NCBI RefSeq assembly: GCF_003573695.1
Contig: NC_039364.1
Span: 67,786,256 to 67,850,255 of the forward strand
Origin: Papaver somniferum
Lineage: Eukaryota; Streptophyta; Magnoliopsida; Ranunculales; Papaveraceae
Reading direction: 5' to 3'
DNA: 64,000 nucleotides
The notes under the pieces are model-generated. The model was not told the origin of the DNA. It saw only the letters and a list, made by a program, of their open reading frames with translations, and ran no database searches. Of this stretch, positions 1 through 11,734 are shown in pieces; the stretch's first letter is position 1; each line of letters opens with the position of its first letter. A program made the position numbers and the translations under genes.

Positions 1-36
1 GATAGTTTTGTCACTAAAATTGACAAAGGGGGAGAT
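1..36 (+). mobile_element. 3' end of a Copia-type element internal region with polypurine tract
   Basis: The window opens in the last bases of a retrotransposon interior. The purine run AAAGGGGGAGAT lies directly before the LTR that starts at 37. Almost the same bases stand before the 3' LTR at 59153, so this is the same family. The purine tract primes plus-strand DNA synthesis. The rest of the element lies upstream of the window. Confidence 0.75.
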
Positions 37-2416
37 TGTTAGAGCACTGCTCGGTCGAACTCGCATGCGTTGCTATCTCAAGCATGTTTGTCAATGTTAG
101 TGATCAAAACTATAAGTCTTGATTTCTAGTCTACTATAGCTAAGTCTCGGACTAGGATAGAAAGTGTAGTTGAGCTCAAGAACTCCATGGTGATCATCAT
201 ACAAGACGAACAGCTACTCAAGGAACTGGTGGAACTTCATCGACTAAAAGGTATGTGGAGACTTGAACTTATCTATCACTCAAAAATCTATCTACTCTAT
301 CTCCTATCTTAAGACAAAAGTCGTTTCGCTATATAGACTTTGATTATACACATTTGCTATTTCGAACCAAGTTTATCTCGCTTATTTATTTCTCGAAATA
401 TGTGTTAGTAAGCTTTCGTTTTGGCCAAGTTCATCTTTACCTAGTGACGAAAGTCATGTTATGTTTCAATTACTTGAAAATGGCTTTGACGAAAAATGGT
501 TTGTGAATGACAACTATATAACGTCCTCTAAGAACGTTTCAATGATTGAAATGAGAGTTTAGATTATATAACCATTGTTGGATATAAGCATTGTATGGAA
601 ACACATACATGTATAAGTCTTTATTCCTTGAACCATAGTATGCTTACTTTGCTGCTCAGGAAAACCGGAACAAGAGTCCGCGAACCTAGTCCGCGAACCC
701 AGTCCGCGTACTGACGGAGGTTCTCTTCCCGAGAAAATCTGCTGGAGTTTGTAAACTTGTTTCAAGCTTATTGCGGGTACTTAAGTCCGCGTACCAAGTC
801 CGCGTACTTAGGTTGCTTATATCTAAAAAGGATTATTCGTGAACTTATACTTATATTAACTAAGGAATGCATGTTTTCAAACCGTGGCTATAAAGTTCAT
901 GGATCGATTCGAGTGAATTAAATCGTTTTTGCTTCGATTGTGTCTTGTATACTTCCATAAGATCTAAGCAATTGAACAACTCTCTAACTAGTTCATTTGA
1001 GTCATTTGAACTAGTTATGGTGAAGAAGAATATGGTTGATATGAAAGTGCTCATATGGCTAACCATTTGGTTAACTATTGTTGAACCAACAAATGTACAT
1101 GTTTGGGTACGGTTACACAAACCTAAAAACGTGCATCTCATTTGCGTGTAACAAGCTAAGTTTTCGATCTAACGGTTGAAAGATATTAGCTTGAATCTAA
1201 TCAGGTTTTCATCTAACGGTGAATATTGAATGCTTTGTTACTAAGCTAACATTGATTGCAAACCCTGATTTGAAAGACTATATAAGGGAGAACTCTAGCA
1301 ACTGGGAAACCTAATCCCCACACCTCCTGTGTGATACTGGTTGTATTATCTAGAGTTGATTCTCCTTTAACGTTAGGTTTCTACCGAGACCTTGTAGGTT
1401 AACGACTTGAAGACTTCATTGGGATTGTGAAGCCAGTCCGATACTAATTTCTTGTAGTTGTGTGATATGATCTTGTTGTTTCTATCGTATTGAGTACAAT
1501 CGTAACGATTGGCTTGAGATTTATATCTCCGATAGGCAAGATATAAAAGTAGTCACAAACATCTTCTTCTCATCGTTTGTGATTACACAATATCTTCTTT
1601 CGCCGGGTTGATTAAGATTATTGTGAGGTGATTGGTAATACTAGGCTATTCTTCTGGAATATAAGTCCGGGTTATCAATTGGTTCCTGTTCACCTTGATT
1701 TATCAAAAGACGGAACAAAACTCGTAGGTATTTCTGTGGGAGACAGATTTATCTATTACCGTAGACTTTTCTGTGTGATACAGATTTGTTTATTAAAGTC
1801 TTCGACTTTGGGTCGTAGCAACTCTTAGTTGTGGGTGAGATCAGCTAAGGGAATCAAGTGCGTAGTATCCTGCTGGGATCAGAGACGCAAGGAGCGCAAC
1901 TGTACCTTGGATCAGTGTGAGATTGATTGGGGTTCAACTGCAGTCCAGATCGAAGTTAGTTTGTAGTAGGCTAGTGTCTGTAGCGGCTTAATACAATATG
2001 GTGTTCAATCTAGACTAGGTCCCGGGGTTTTTCTGCATTTGCTCCTCGTTAACAAAACTTCTGGTGTCTGTGTTATTTCTTTTCCGCGTTATATTTTTTT
2101 ATATAATTGAAATATCACAGGTTGTGCGTTAAGTTCAATCAATTAGAATATCCAACCTTTGGTTGTTGATTTACATTGATTGACACATGGATATTGGTCT
2201 TTAGTACCATCCAAGTTATCTCTCTTGTATTTAACTAGACTCGCAGATTTCTATTTGCTTGAGCAAGAATTAAATCGAGAGATCGAGATATTATAACTAT
2301 TTGATATACTTTCTTAAGATTGAGTCTAGTTGATTCTCTTGAAAGTATATTGGAGTTAGTCCATACAGATTTCTAATCGAAATATTGGGTGTGGTTGTTG
2401 TACCCCCGCTTTTTCA
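37..2416 (+). repeat. 3' LTR of a Copia-type retrotransposon (~2.38 kb)
   Basis: This LTR starts TGTTAGAGC and ends GCTTTTTCA, giving the canonical TG...CA ends. It is collinear with the two LTRs at 53193-55575 and 59153-61562. It contains short iterations of a GTCCGCGAAC-like motif around 670-815 and a TATA box at 1279-1286. The tract before it and the LTR ends fit plant Copia elements with long LTRs; no pol is visible here, so the superfamily is inferred. It is inserted in the 5' LTR of the chromovirus, which resumes at 2417. The other flank is outside the window, so the target duplication cannot be checked. Confidence 0.8.
1279..1286 (+). promoter_or_regulatory. LTR TATA box
   Basis: TATATAAG lies just upstream of a GGGAGAACTCTAGC context. 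The sister LTRs have TATATAAA at the equivalent sites (54463-54470 and 60435-60442). Conservation in all three copies supports its being the RNA polymerase II promoter of the element. Confidence 0.6.
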
Positions 2417-3570
2417 ATAGTTATTAACTATTTTGATTTATGGGGGTTTAGTTTGAAACAATAGTTGTTGTTAAGAGCTATTCAACTGTCATTACTCATT
2501 TTTCCTTTCAATATAGCTTCCATATAGGATTAAAGGGATGGGTTTCAAGGAGGGGACCGGAAGATGTAAGATTTCTTTACAGAAACCAGGTGGGGATTTA
2601 GACAGAATTTCACGTGGTGTACTGTTGTTTGCAATTGTTTATTCTTGATATTTTGCTTGTGAATTATTGGAGGGAACAGTTGCTTGGTGTGAACAATGTT
2701 TGATTCGATGATTGTCGTGTAGTATGCAAGGTCTGGTTATCCCGCAAGAAGTGTTTGTGTCTATCCGCGGGCGGATGGTCTTCCGTTGTGATATTACATA
2801 GTAGGACGGATGCTCTTATGTTTTGATAATACCTAGTATGGCGGATGTTCTTCCGTTTTGATAGTATTACTGACTAATTATAGTAGGGAGGATGCTCTTC
2901 CGTTTTGATAGTACTTAGTACGGTAGATGCTCTTCCGTTACGATATATATATATAAAACTATGTAGGTTATCCATTTATGTGCATACTCCACTTGATTGT
3001 TTCATTATGTTGCAATATTATCAGACTCATGGCTTGGGTGGGCTCTTCATGAGGATGGCCTGATTAAATAAGGCAGTGATTGAATATCGTTGGTTTATAT
3101 GTGTTGTTCGTATATATGTGTTATGTTATGTTTTACCTTGCTTCCTTTTCATCTGTAATTTCCACTTGTATGGAGTGTCAATCTCCACTGGGCTTTGCTT
3201 ATTGTTTTGTTTTTCTTAGTATCAGGTGAAACAACTGCGGCGAAACACAAAGGGAAAGAAGAGGACGGTGAATACTACGTTTGGCTCGAGTGAGTAGATC
3301 CAAGTGGATGAATTGAGAAGTAAAAGTATTTTGTGACATCTGTTCTATCCTTTGTGTACCCTGTAAAACCATGTTTTGGTGAGACCTGAACCTATGTACA
3401 AATTATCTATGGGTTAAGTAGATACAGACTTATGTAAATATATATACAGTAGTTGTAAAAAGAAGGCAGTAATATTTATAGGTAGCCACGCAGATGTTTT
3501 GAATCAGTGAAGTTTCTTTTGTATTTCCATGTTAGTTGTAAACATATAAGTAAGAGTTTGGGGCGTGACA
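2417..3570 (+). repeat. Chromovirus 5' LTR, 3' portion
   Basis: This stretch is closely similar to about 18170-19337, the end of the 3' LTR, down to the shared terminus GTTTGGGGCGTGACA. The upstream part of the LTR is cut off by the Copia insertion ending at 2416. It holds an array of ~35-bp units with the core GGATGCTCTTCCGTTTTGATAG (2762-2945 approx.). One unit boundary is deleted relative to the 3' LTR. Confidence 0.85.
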
Positions 3571-3573
3571 TAT

Positions 3574-3586
3574 TGGTATCTGATCC
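3574..3586 (+). other. Chromovirus primer-binding site
   Basis: TGGTATCTGATCC lies three bases after the 5' LTR end. The usual site complementary to plant initiator tRNA-Met is TGGTATCAGAGCC; this one differs at two positions. The place and likeness support a decayed initiator-Met primer site. Confidence 0.7.
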
Positions 3587-4771
3587 CATGAGTAGATCTT
3601 GCATGGGCTGTCAATAGAACCTATCATCTATGGAACCTGTTGTTGATGGTGGTTTTCAGTTCAGGGATAAAATTGTAAAGTCCTGCATTTACTATGTTGT
3701 CATTCTGCAAAGAGACAAAGCGACGTAGAAGTGTTGAGTGTCCAATCTCTTCACTGGTGCATTTATTGAGAAATTTGATATATTCGCATGAACTTTATAC
3801 AGAATGGTGCATGTAGCAACAATCCCAAAATATTCTGTAAATTTCAGCACCATGCATATATTGTCCAATTGATGTAAGTTTCTTTGAATGCTTTCTGTGC
3901 TATGTTCCCAGGATGAACCCTTAACAGTGATATGGCATGACAATTAGTGTTCACTCGCAGCAGAGTAGCATGAATTTCCCGAAATAGCAAGGTTAAGGTC
4001 TTTGCATAAAAGTACTCAATCGAAAAGCATACTACTCTCTGGCAATAAATTCGAAGAACTCTATGTCAACATACAGAGTTCAATCAATTTTGTGATAACT
4101 CACGAAAATCAAATCTCAACCTAATTAATTTTAGAGTTTTGCGCCTCGCGCAGTATATCAGACCATGTTGGTCGAAACTAAACCTAGGCAAACTAGGCAA
4201 TTGATCCGCCATGGATTAGTAGGTGCAAAGTCCTACCCAAAATCAGAAAACAAGGAACAAAAGAGGAGCTACGGGAAACAAGAGCAGCAACAAGGGAGTG
4301 TGGTCGTGCCATAGGCCAGCCGACGCCGCTTGCAGATGGCCACGCCACCATGCTTCTTAACCGTCCCACCTCTTTCCAATCAGGTCATTTTAAATGCATC
4401 ACAAGCACTAGAAACGTGGCCACGCCCTATGTTTGGCCGACCCCTATTTTGACCAATCAGGCCGCTTTAAACCCGCCTCATGTTTTGAAAGGCCAAACGC
4501 ACCCTGCCACACCACCATGCTAATTGGCAAGCCAAACGCGCCCTGCCACAACAACATATTAATCGGCATGCCAACATGCCACTCCGCCGCAGTAACATGC
4601 CAATGTGCCACAAATGGCGCAACCACGTGCTAACCCACTTTCTATTCGTGGCCAATGGCATAACGGACTCCAATTAGGTTTTTATGATCGAAACAAGACT
4701 TTTGCTTCAGTAGCATTAGCCGAAACCCTAATTTTTGGTCATAGCCCACAACATGCCACGAGCCACTTTAT

Positions 4772-5236
4772 CCTTGGCCATGCTGCCAAGCCCTAAATTT
4801 GGACACGGCGCCAAACCCTAGCCTTGGCCATGCCGCCAAGCCCTAACTTTGGCCACGGCGCCAAACCCTAGCCTTGGCCATGCCGCCAAGCCCTAAATTT
4901 GGCCACGACGCCAAACCCTAGCCTTGGCCATGCCTCCAAGCCCTAACTTTGGCCACGATGTCAAACCCTAGCCTTGGCCATGCCGCCAAGCCCTAACTTT
5001 GGCCACAATGCCAAACCCTAGCCTTGGCCACGCCGCCAAGCCCTAACTCTGGCCACGACGCCAAACCCTATCCTTGGCCACGCCGCCAAGCCCTAAGTTT
5101 GGCCATGGTGCCAAACCCTAGCCTTGGCCACGCCGCCAATCCCTAACTTTGGCCAAGGCGCCAATCCCTAGCCTTGGCCATGCCGCCAATCCATAACTTT
5201 GGCCACGACGCCAAATCCTAGCTTTGGACACGCTGC
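4772..5236 (+). repeat. 50-bp tandem repeat, about 9 copies
   Basis: A GC-rich unit of exactly 50 bp recurs in register, alternating CCTTGGCCATGCCGCCAAG and TTTGGCCACGGCGCCAAAC blocks. Each unit contains TTGGC/GCCAA inverted motifs that could form small hairpins. Copies differ by scattered substitutions, mostly C/T and G/A. No open reading frame spans the array. It lies inside the solo LTR 3641-6178. Confidence 0.9.
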
Positions 5237-5772
5237 ATTGCCACATGCGCGGCTATGCCATTACGTCGCGGCTATGCCACTGCACCATTAACAGGTGCCA
5301 ACGAAATGTGGGCATAATCAACGACCACCCTCTCTTCTGAATTAAAATCTCAGCCGTCCAAATTCTCCAAAGAATTTATCGGCCTATGGTAAGTCTTAGG
5401 CGACCAACCATGACTAACCTAATAGCATCACACACTATTCTCCTGCGGTAAGTCTGCTGACTTTGACTTTCCACACATTGATATAATAGCTAGGTCTTGC
5501 ATACAATACCCACTCAGCAATCTGCTACACATTTTCCACGAAAATCATCAGGTTATTGGTCTGACGGTTTACAGGTGCGGCGTGCAACACGCCCATTATA
5601 AGAAAGTGTCAGAAAGAATGGAAGTTGGTGACTGCAAGAAGTAGTGGGTGTAAACTAACCCGTTTCCTTCATAATGGGAACGTGGTTTCTAGAATTTACA
5701 CATTTCCCCACTTCTCCATCACTCAATAATTCCCACTTTCTACGAAATCAGGGTGCGTTCAATTATGACTTG

Positions 5773-5780
5773 TATAAATA
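5773..5780 (+). promoter_or_regulatory. LTR TATA box (solo LTR)
   Basis: TATAAATA in the context CTTGTATAAATAGG. The same context occurs, on the opposite strand, in both LTRs of the 23701-33074 element, so it is the likely promoter of this LTR group. Confidence 0.55.
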
Positions 5781-6268
5781 GGTTTTACCTATTTCAACCA
5801 GGCAACAAGTTTTGGTTAACAACAACACAAGAAGTGTTATCAACACGGTATCCAGAAAACCAAAGAAATGATAGCTTACATTCCGCAAGCCAGTTCCATA
5901 TTCTGATACAAGTCATAAAATAGCCACACCTTCAGAGTTAACCACTCTGATCTCAACACCTTCTTTTCTTCCCTCCCTAAGATCAACCCTTCTCCTTCAC
6001 TTTGTGACCGAAGCAAGACTGGAACGACCATTTCTTGGTTTAGTCCAGGATTGTACAGATTTATCTCTCGAATCTAAAGTACTCCCGTGCAGTGCATTTG
6101 TTTGAGGGTTTGGATTCGTTTCTCATCAACACACCCAAATTTACCAAAACCAGCAGAATCAGTTTTTATCCCAAAATACCTATTTTGCTGATTTCTGTAA
6201 GTAGTGTGTATTATTGGTTTTGACTAATTTTAGATATTAAAAGAGATGTATGCTTGTTGAGACAGAGA

Positions 6269-7528
6269 ATGGAAGGTGGCAATAATTCAAACTTGGATTT
6301 GTGGAATAAAGATACTTTCGATAAAGAGATTGATCTGAAACGCATGGAAGAGATTTCCAAGAGGATGGGGGAGATGACTGATGAGGTTTGATATATTTTT
6401 GCAAGACAAGGATGGCATGGGGTAGAAACTCCTCCAGTGCTACCAGTAGCACTACGGTATCCACGTGAACTGCATCAGACATCTCATAGCAATATTGTTC
6501 AAGGAAGTGGACATGACCAGGATAATGACTTATTGACAAGGTATCTTAAACTTGCACCGTATGAATTTTCTGGAACACCAGCGGATCCAGATATCGCAGA
6601 GAATTGGGTACGAAATGCAGAAAGATTATTAAAGCGAGTTGGGGGTACTACTTTTGATTGGGTAAACATGGAAACATTTAAATCACAAGGTGCGGCACGG
6701 GATTGGTGGGAGTCTGCTGAGCTCACTGAGGCTGAACCAATTACCTGGAACAAATTCAAGGATTTGTTTCTTCTAGAGTTTGTAACTGATGTATCAAGGG
6801 ATCGAAAACGTTCAGAGTTTATGAGTATAGAACAAGGAGAAATGTCTCTTGCTGAGTTTGTGAATAAGTATAGGAGTTTATCTCGTTATGCTCCAGAGGT
6901 AACGTCAAATGATGAGGTAAATGCTAGAAAATTTATACGCGCTTTGAAACCTCAAATCAGTAGGCAACTAGCGGGTTTTCAAATTAAGACTTTTCAAGAA
7001 GCATTAAGTCGAGGCTTTAGAATTAAAAGAGAAGAGGTGAATCGGATTACAGAACAAGAAAGAAGGTTGAAGCAAGTGCCTCCGCAGTTTCAAGCAATAC
7101 AAGACTCACCAAAACAACAGATGACATCCATGCCAAATCAGACTTTCTTCAGTCCATCCGGACAATCATGGAAAATGGATTCATCATTTCGACTTCCTCC
7201 ATCATCATCTGCACTGTTAAGGCCAGGTATTGTAAGACCTAATTCTACCAGATCACCAGGACAAGCTTTTCGGCCCCAAGGGAGGTATGTGCGTCTTCAA
7301 CAAGTGCGTCCTTCAGGGTCCGTAAATATCAGTCAGATGGGATGTTACTATTGTGGTGAACCTGGGCACATTAGGATGAATTGTCCATTGTTACTACATG
7401 AAGGCTCTTCCTCACATAAAGGCATGGTTTACTCAGTGACTCAAGAAGAAACACCTACACAAAAAGGATTACAAGAGGGTGGTATAGTGTATGTTGTTAT
7501 GCAGGGAGATGGTTCAGCAACCGATTAA
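6269..7528 (+). pseudogene. gag: Chromovirus gag (capsid/nucleocapsid), one early stop
   Basis: Gag packages the element RNA into cytoplasmic particles. The frame starts at an ATG at 6269 and runs to the stop at 7528, about 420 codons. An in-frame TGA at 6389-6391 (codon 41) breaks it. The middle carries a retrotransposon-gag capsid region (around AENWVRNAERLL and WNKFKDLFLLEF). Near the C-terminus is a CCHC zinc knuckle, CYYCGEPGHIRMNC, which binds RNA. A proline/serine-rich linker lies between them. The start is chosen because the frame stays open around the TGA and the first residues lead into the capsid region. Confidence 0.85.
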
Positions 7529-9842
7529 GTAGTGGAAGGTAAAATATCTGTATTCTATCACTTAGTCCATGTATTTATCGACCCTGGATCTACACTCTCG
7601 TTTATTAACTCTGACATTATGAAGGAACTAGAGTTGGATGTGATAGACATTGATAAGAAATTGTCACTATCTTCACCTTTAGGGAGTAAAACATTTCCTT
7701 TTCAAGTATGCAAGTCTTGTGTGATGTTGATTGATAACCAAGAATTGATTGCAGACTTGGTAGTACTAGATATGAGGGGTTTTGATACTAGGTATGGATT
7801 GGTTAGCCAAACATCATGCAAGTGTGGATTGCTTTGCAAAGTCTGTAAATTTTTGTATGTCGGGTACCTTTGTTGGTTCCATTAAGCCCCAAAGTCAGTT
7901 TCAGAAGCTGAAAAAGACTGGTGGTTTATATGGAGTGGGGTTATTAGCTTGTGTTGCAGAACGTTATGTGTCAGTTGACACAATACATGTTGTCCGAGAT
8001 TATCGAGACGTGTTTCCAGATACGCTACCAGGGTTACCACCAAAGAGAGATAAATTTCTCTATTGATATACTTCCAGACACTTCTCCTATTTCGTTTTCT
8101 CCTTACCGAATGACTCCAGTTGAAATGAAAGAGTTGAAATCTCAAATAGAATAATTAACAAGTCTAGGATTTATCAGACCCAGTTTTTCACCTTGGGGTG
8201 CTCCAGTTTTGTTTTTCAAGAAGAAGGACAAGTCATTCAGGTTATGTGTCGACTATAGGAAGTTGAATAAGGTTACCATTAAGAACAAGTATCCACTTCC
8301 CAGGATAAAGGATTTATTTGATCAACTGAAAGAGGCCAAGTACTTCTCAAAGATAGATCTTAGGTATGCTTATCATCAGTTACGAATCAAGGAATAGGAT
8401 ATTCCCAAAACAACATTTAGAACTGGGCTATGCATTATGAGTACCTTGTTATGCCGTTTGGTTTAACTAATGAGCCGGCTGCTTTTATGGGTTTGATGCA
8501 CATGATATTCTGGAAGTATTTGGATCAGTATGTAATAGTTTTTATTGATGACATATTGATTTACTCCAAGACTTTGGAAGACCATGAAACACATTTAGAA
8601 AACGTTCTTGAAACCTTGCGAGAACATCACCTTTATGCAAAGTTCAGTAAGCGTGAATTCTGGTTGAGAAAAGTGAACTTTCTGGGGCATGTTATTTCAA
8701 GTGAAGGAATATCAGTGGATAGTGTTTTCAATTGGCCTCGACCAAAAACAGTTACAGAATTTCAAAGTTTCATAGGAATCGCAGGCTATTATCGTCGTTT
8801 TGTGGAGGGATTTTCTAGTATTTCTTCACCGCTTACTCGATTAACACAAAAGGGGGTTAAATTTGAGTGGTTGGATACATGTGAATATACTTTTCAAGAA
8901 TTAAAAACCCTTCTAACTACATCACCAATGTTAACAGTTCCAACTCCAGGGGAAACTTATGTTATTTATACTGATGCATCAAGTGTTGGACTTGGTTGTG
9001 TGTTGATGCAAAATGGACAGGTTATTGCTTATGCTTCTCGGAAGCTAAAAATTCATGAGAAAATCTATCCAACCCATGATCTGGAGCTGGCGGCAATTGT
9101 TTTTGCGTTGAAGATTTGGAGGCATTACTTGTATGGTGAAAAGTTTCTAATATATTTAGATCACAAGAGTTTGAAATATTTGTTCTCTAAAAAAGAATTG
9201 AATATGAGGCAGAGACGTTGGACAGAATATTTAAGTGATTATGACTATACATTACTTTATCATCCGGGTAAAGCGAATGTGGTTGCTGATTCCCTTAGTC
9301 GCAAGAAAGAGGGAATCTTAGCTCGTTTGATGATCAGAGAATGGTGGTTGTTGGATATGGTCACTGGGTATACATCGGAGAACTCGGAAGATAATGCGAA
9401 CTGGAGGGGTTATTTAGCTCAAGTGACGATGCAATCTTCCCTGATTGAGAGGATAGCCGAAGCTCAAGTTAGAATCCTGGATTTTACTAAGTATATAAAC
9501 ATGGCTAACGACAAGGAGAACAAATACTGGAAATTACATTCTGATAATAGTCTCCGGGTTAGGAATCAGTTATGGATACCAAAGGATACTGATGTAGAAT
9601 TGAGAAAGGTAATCTTGAATGAAGCTCATCGATCTCATTACACCATTCATCCAGGTAGTACCAAGATGTACAGAGATCTTCGCAGGAATTTCCGGTGGAC
9701 ATGAATGAAGAAGCATATCGCTAGTTTTGTGAGGAAATGCCTTACATGTCAACAAGTAAAAGCGGACCATCAACATCCAGCATGTCTTCTTCAACCATTA
9801 CCAATTCCAGGTTGGAAATGGGAACATATAACCATGGATTTT
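7529..9842 (+). pseudogene. pol: Chromovirus pol: protease, RT, RNase H, integrase N-terminus (broken)
   Basis: Domains appear in canonical Ty3/Gypsy order but in several frames. Aspartic protease: FIDPGSTLSFI near 7580, with ILGMDW after a frameshift near 7780. Reverse transcriptase from about 8050: VDYRKLN, YPLPRI, and the catalytic FIDD in [12 protein letters not shown] near 8540, split by a frameshift near 8060, an in-frame stop at 8152, another at 8395 and a further shift before 8430. RNase [11 protein letters not shown] near 8970. Integrase zinc-binding H/H/C/C residues lie near 9630-9755, crossed by a TGA at 9702. The frame then reaches the TMDF motif, where the 9843-15440 element is inserted. 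Confidence 0.85.
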
Positions 9843-10307
9843 TGATACGTATGATCTCTATACCTTGGTGACTATTACTATAAAGGCGGAATTCAAAATA
9901 ATAATAGACGATAAACTTAGAAGAACACAGAACACAAGTAGTAATCCGAAGAAAATATCTTCTCTATATTATGAAAAAGAAAACGATTACAATTCTCTCT
10001 TTGTTACGCTCACAATCTTCTCTAAACAATGGATCAACCTTAAACTGTTTGCTAGGTTTTCTGTGCCTAGCATCTGTGTGTTTATATATTAGCCAAAGCC
10101 ATCTATTTATAGCCCTCATCGTACTCAGCCGACCAAGGACTTTTATTAGGAATATATTTCCTAAACTAAGAGTATTTCCTAAAACAAAACTCTTCCCTAA
10201 CTAGGAATTTTTCCTAAACAAGGATTCATGCCTAGAATAGGATTCTTCCCTCAACTTAGCTTGAGGTTAACTAAGTTTCCTAAAGGAGTACGGATACACT
10301 TGTATCA
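9843..10307 (-). repeat. 3' LTR of the inserted chromovirus
   Basis: 465 bp, TGATAC...GTATCA ends, homologous to 14985-15440. On the - strand it is preceded by the polypurine tract AAAAGGGGGACCCA (10308-10321). A TATA box (CTATAAATAG on the - strand) lies at 10103-10112. Confidence 0.9.
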
Positions 10308-10344
10308 TGGGTCCCCCTTTTAATAACTTGAACTCCTGTGAGAG

Positions 10345-10836
10345 TTAAAAATGAAGGTTAGGGAACTCGAGAGTCCCTTTTTCCTTGTTAAACCACTTGG
10401 TCTTGCTAGGAACTTGACCTTGACATCCAATTAGAAAAGCTTCTTTCTCTCCTTGTCGTGTTGTAGTCACTCTTCGCTCCAATATGCAGTCTTCCTTGAG
10501 TGGTTCCTCTCTATCAAACCATAAGTCTTCTATTCGTGGTAAGATCGTAGTGTCGTCGCCGTCATCATCAAGTAATGGAGGTTCAAACAACTTCAAGTAT
10601 TCGGCATTTATTACCGAGTACATTCCTAGATAAGGTGGCAGATCTAGACGAAAGGCATTGTCACCAATCTGATCGAGAATACGAAATGGTCCATATCTCA
10701 ATGGCTTCAACTTCTTACCTTCCCCCTTCAGTCGTTCCTTACCTAATTTTAACCATACCAAGTCACCAACACCGAAATTACAAGGCACAAGATGCTTGTC
10801 ATGTTTTGCTTTATATTTGGCTTGTGACTTCTTTAA
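10345..10836 (-). pseudogene. Integrase C-terminus and chromodomain of the inserted chromovirus
   Basis: From 10788 the - strand reads an integrase C-terminal region (VGDLVWLKLGKERL, then RYGPFRILDQIGDNAFRLDLP) and a short chromodomain-like tail ending at 10345 (FDREEPLKEDCILERR, then TKWFNKEKGTLEFPN). Chromodomains of chromoviruses are thought to steer integration to particular chromatin. The part upstream of 10788 is joined to the integrase core only after a stop at 10837. The tail is the last coding part before the polypurine tract. Confidence 0.75.
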
Positions 10837-11734
10837 TTATGCTTTAACAGTTGCATAAATCTGAGATATCTTCTCCAAGAACTTTTGTGCCTTTTGTCGT
10901 TCACTTCCTTCCCCCCCCCCCAATTGAGGTGTCACTAGAAAATACCAGATCAAAAGGACTAGGTGGTAAGTAACCATAGCACGTCTCGAAAGGAGACTTT
11001 TCCGAAGAACTATGAACTGTTGTATTGAAAGAAAACTGTAGATATGGTAAACTCTCATCCCAAGTTTTAGAATGCTTAGAATTATATCCCCTTAACATGT
11101 GAACCATAGTCCTGTTGACCACTTCTGTTTTCCCGTCTGTTTGTAGATGAAAAGTTGTACTCTTCTTCAACCTAGTATCCATCATCTTCCATAAAGAATC
11201 CCAAAAATGACTAAGGAACCGACTATCCCTATCAGAAATAATCAAAGTAGGTAAACCAAAATGCTTCCACACATGCTCAAAGAAGAGCTTTGCTGCACCG
11301 GCTCCCGTTACCGTCTTTGTACATGGAATTAATCCAATCATCTTGCTGAATCGGTCGACCACAACGAACAAGTAATCATAACCAGACTTAGTCTTTGGTA
11401 ACCCACCAAGAAAATCCATAGAAATACTCTCCCAAGGCCTTGATGGTACTGGTAATGGTAGATATAACCTACATTTTCTGTTGGAAGGTTTAGATGTGCT
11501 ACACAACTTACACCCTTTAACTAACTTAGCCACATCATCTTGCATCTTTGGCCAAAAGACATAACGACGAAGGTTAAGAAGAGTTTTATTCATCCCAAAG
11601 TGTCCAGCAACTCGAGATGTGTGTGCCTCTCTCAACCATTGTAAACGATCTTCATCTTCTGGAATGCAAAGTAACTGACCCTTGTATAACAATCCATCTC
11701 GAAGTTCAAATTCGCCTTTCAAACTACTCTTCAA
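10837..11734 (-). pseudogene. Integrase of the inserted chromovirus
   Basis: Integrase inserts the cDNA into chromosomes. The open stretch 11734-10901 has the zinc-binding region (HFGMNKT, then CKLC) and the catalytic D-D-E residues: D in SMDFLGG, D in IISDRDSRF, E in GKTEVVNR. After a G-rich run (11 C on the + strand, 10911-10921) the frame shifts and then meets a stop at 10837. That run is the obvious site of the frame change. Confidence 0.85.

Larger units (their letters stand above)
3641..6178 (+). repeat. Solo LTR (Tat-like Gypsy group) in the chromovirus 5' leader
   Basis: It begins TGTTGATGGTGG and ends near TTTTTATCCCAAAATA. Both ends match the LTR at 30539-33074 read on the - strand, and the length (2538 bp) is nearly the same. 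Flanks are CCTGT on the left and CCTAT on the right, a 4/5 target duplication. No internal region follows. A TATAAATA at 5773-5780 matches TATA boxes in the sister LTRs. It contains a 50-bp minisatellite at 4772-5236. The final CA appears mutated to TA. Confidence 0.8.

Noticed and set aside
9865..10204. Paired small ORFs repeated at 15007-15346
   Set aside because: They lie in the two LTRs of the inserted chromovirus and run against its transcription; they are by-products of LTR duplication.
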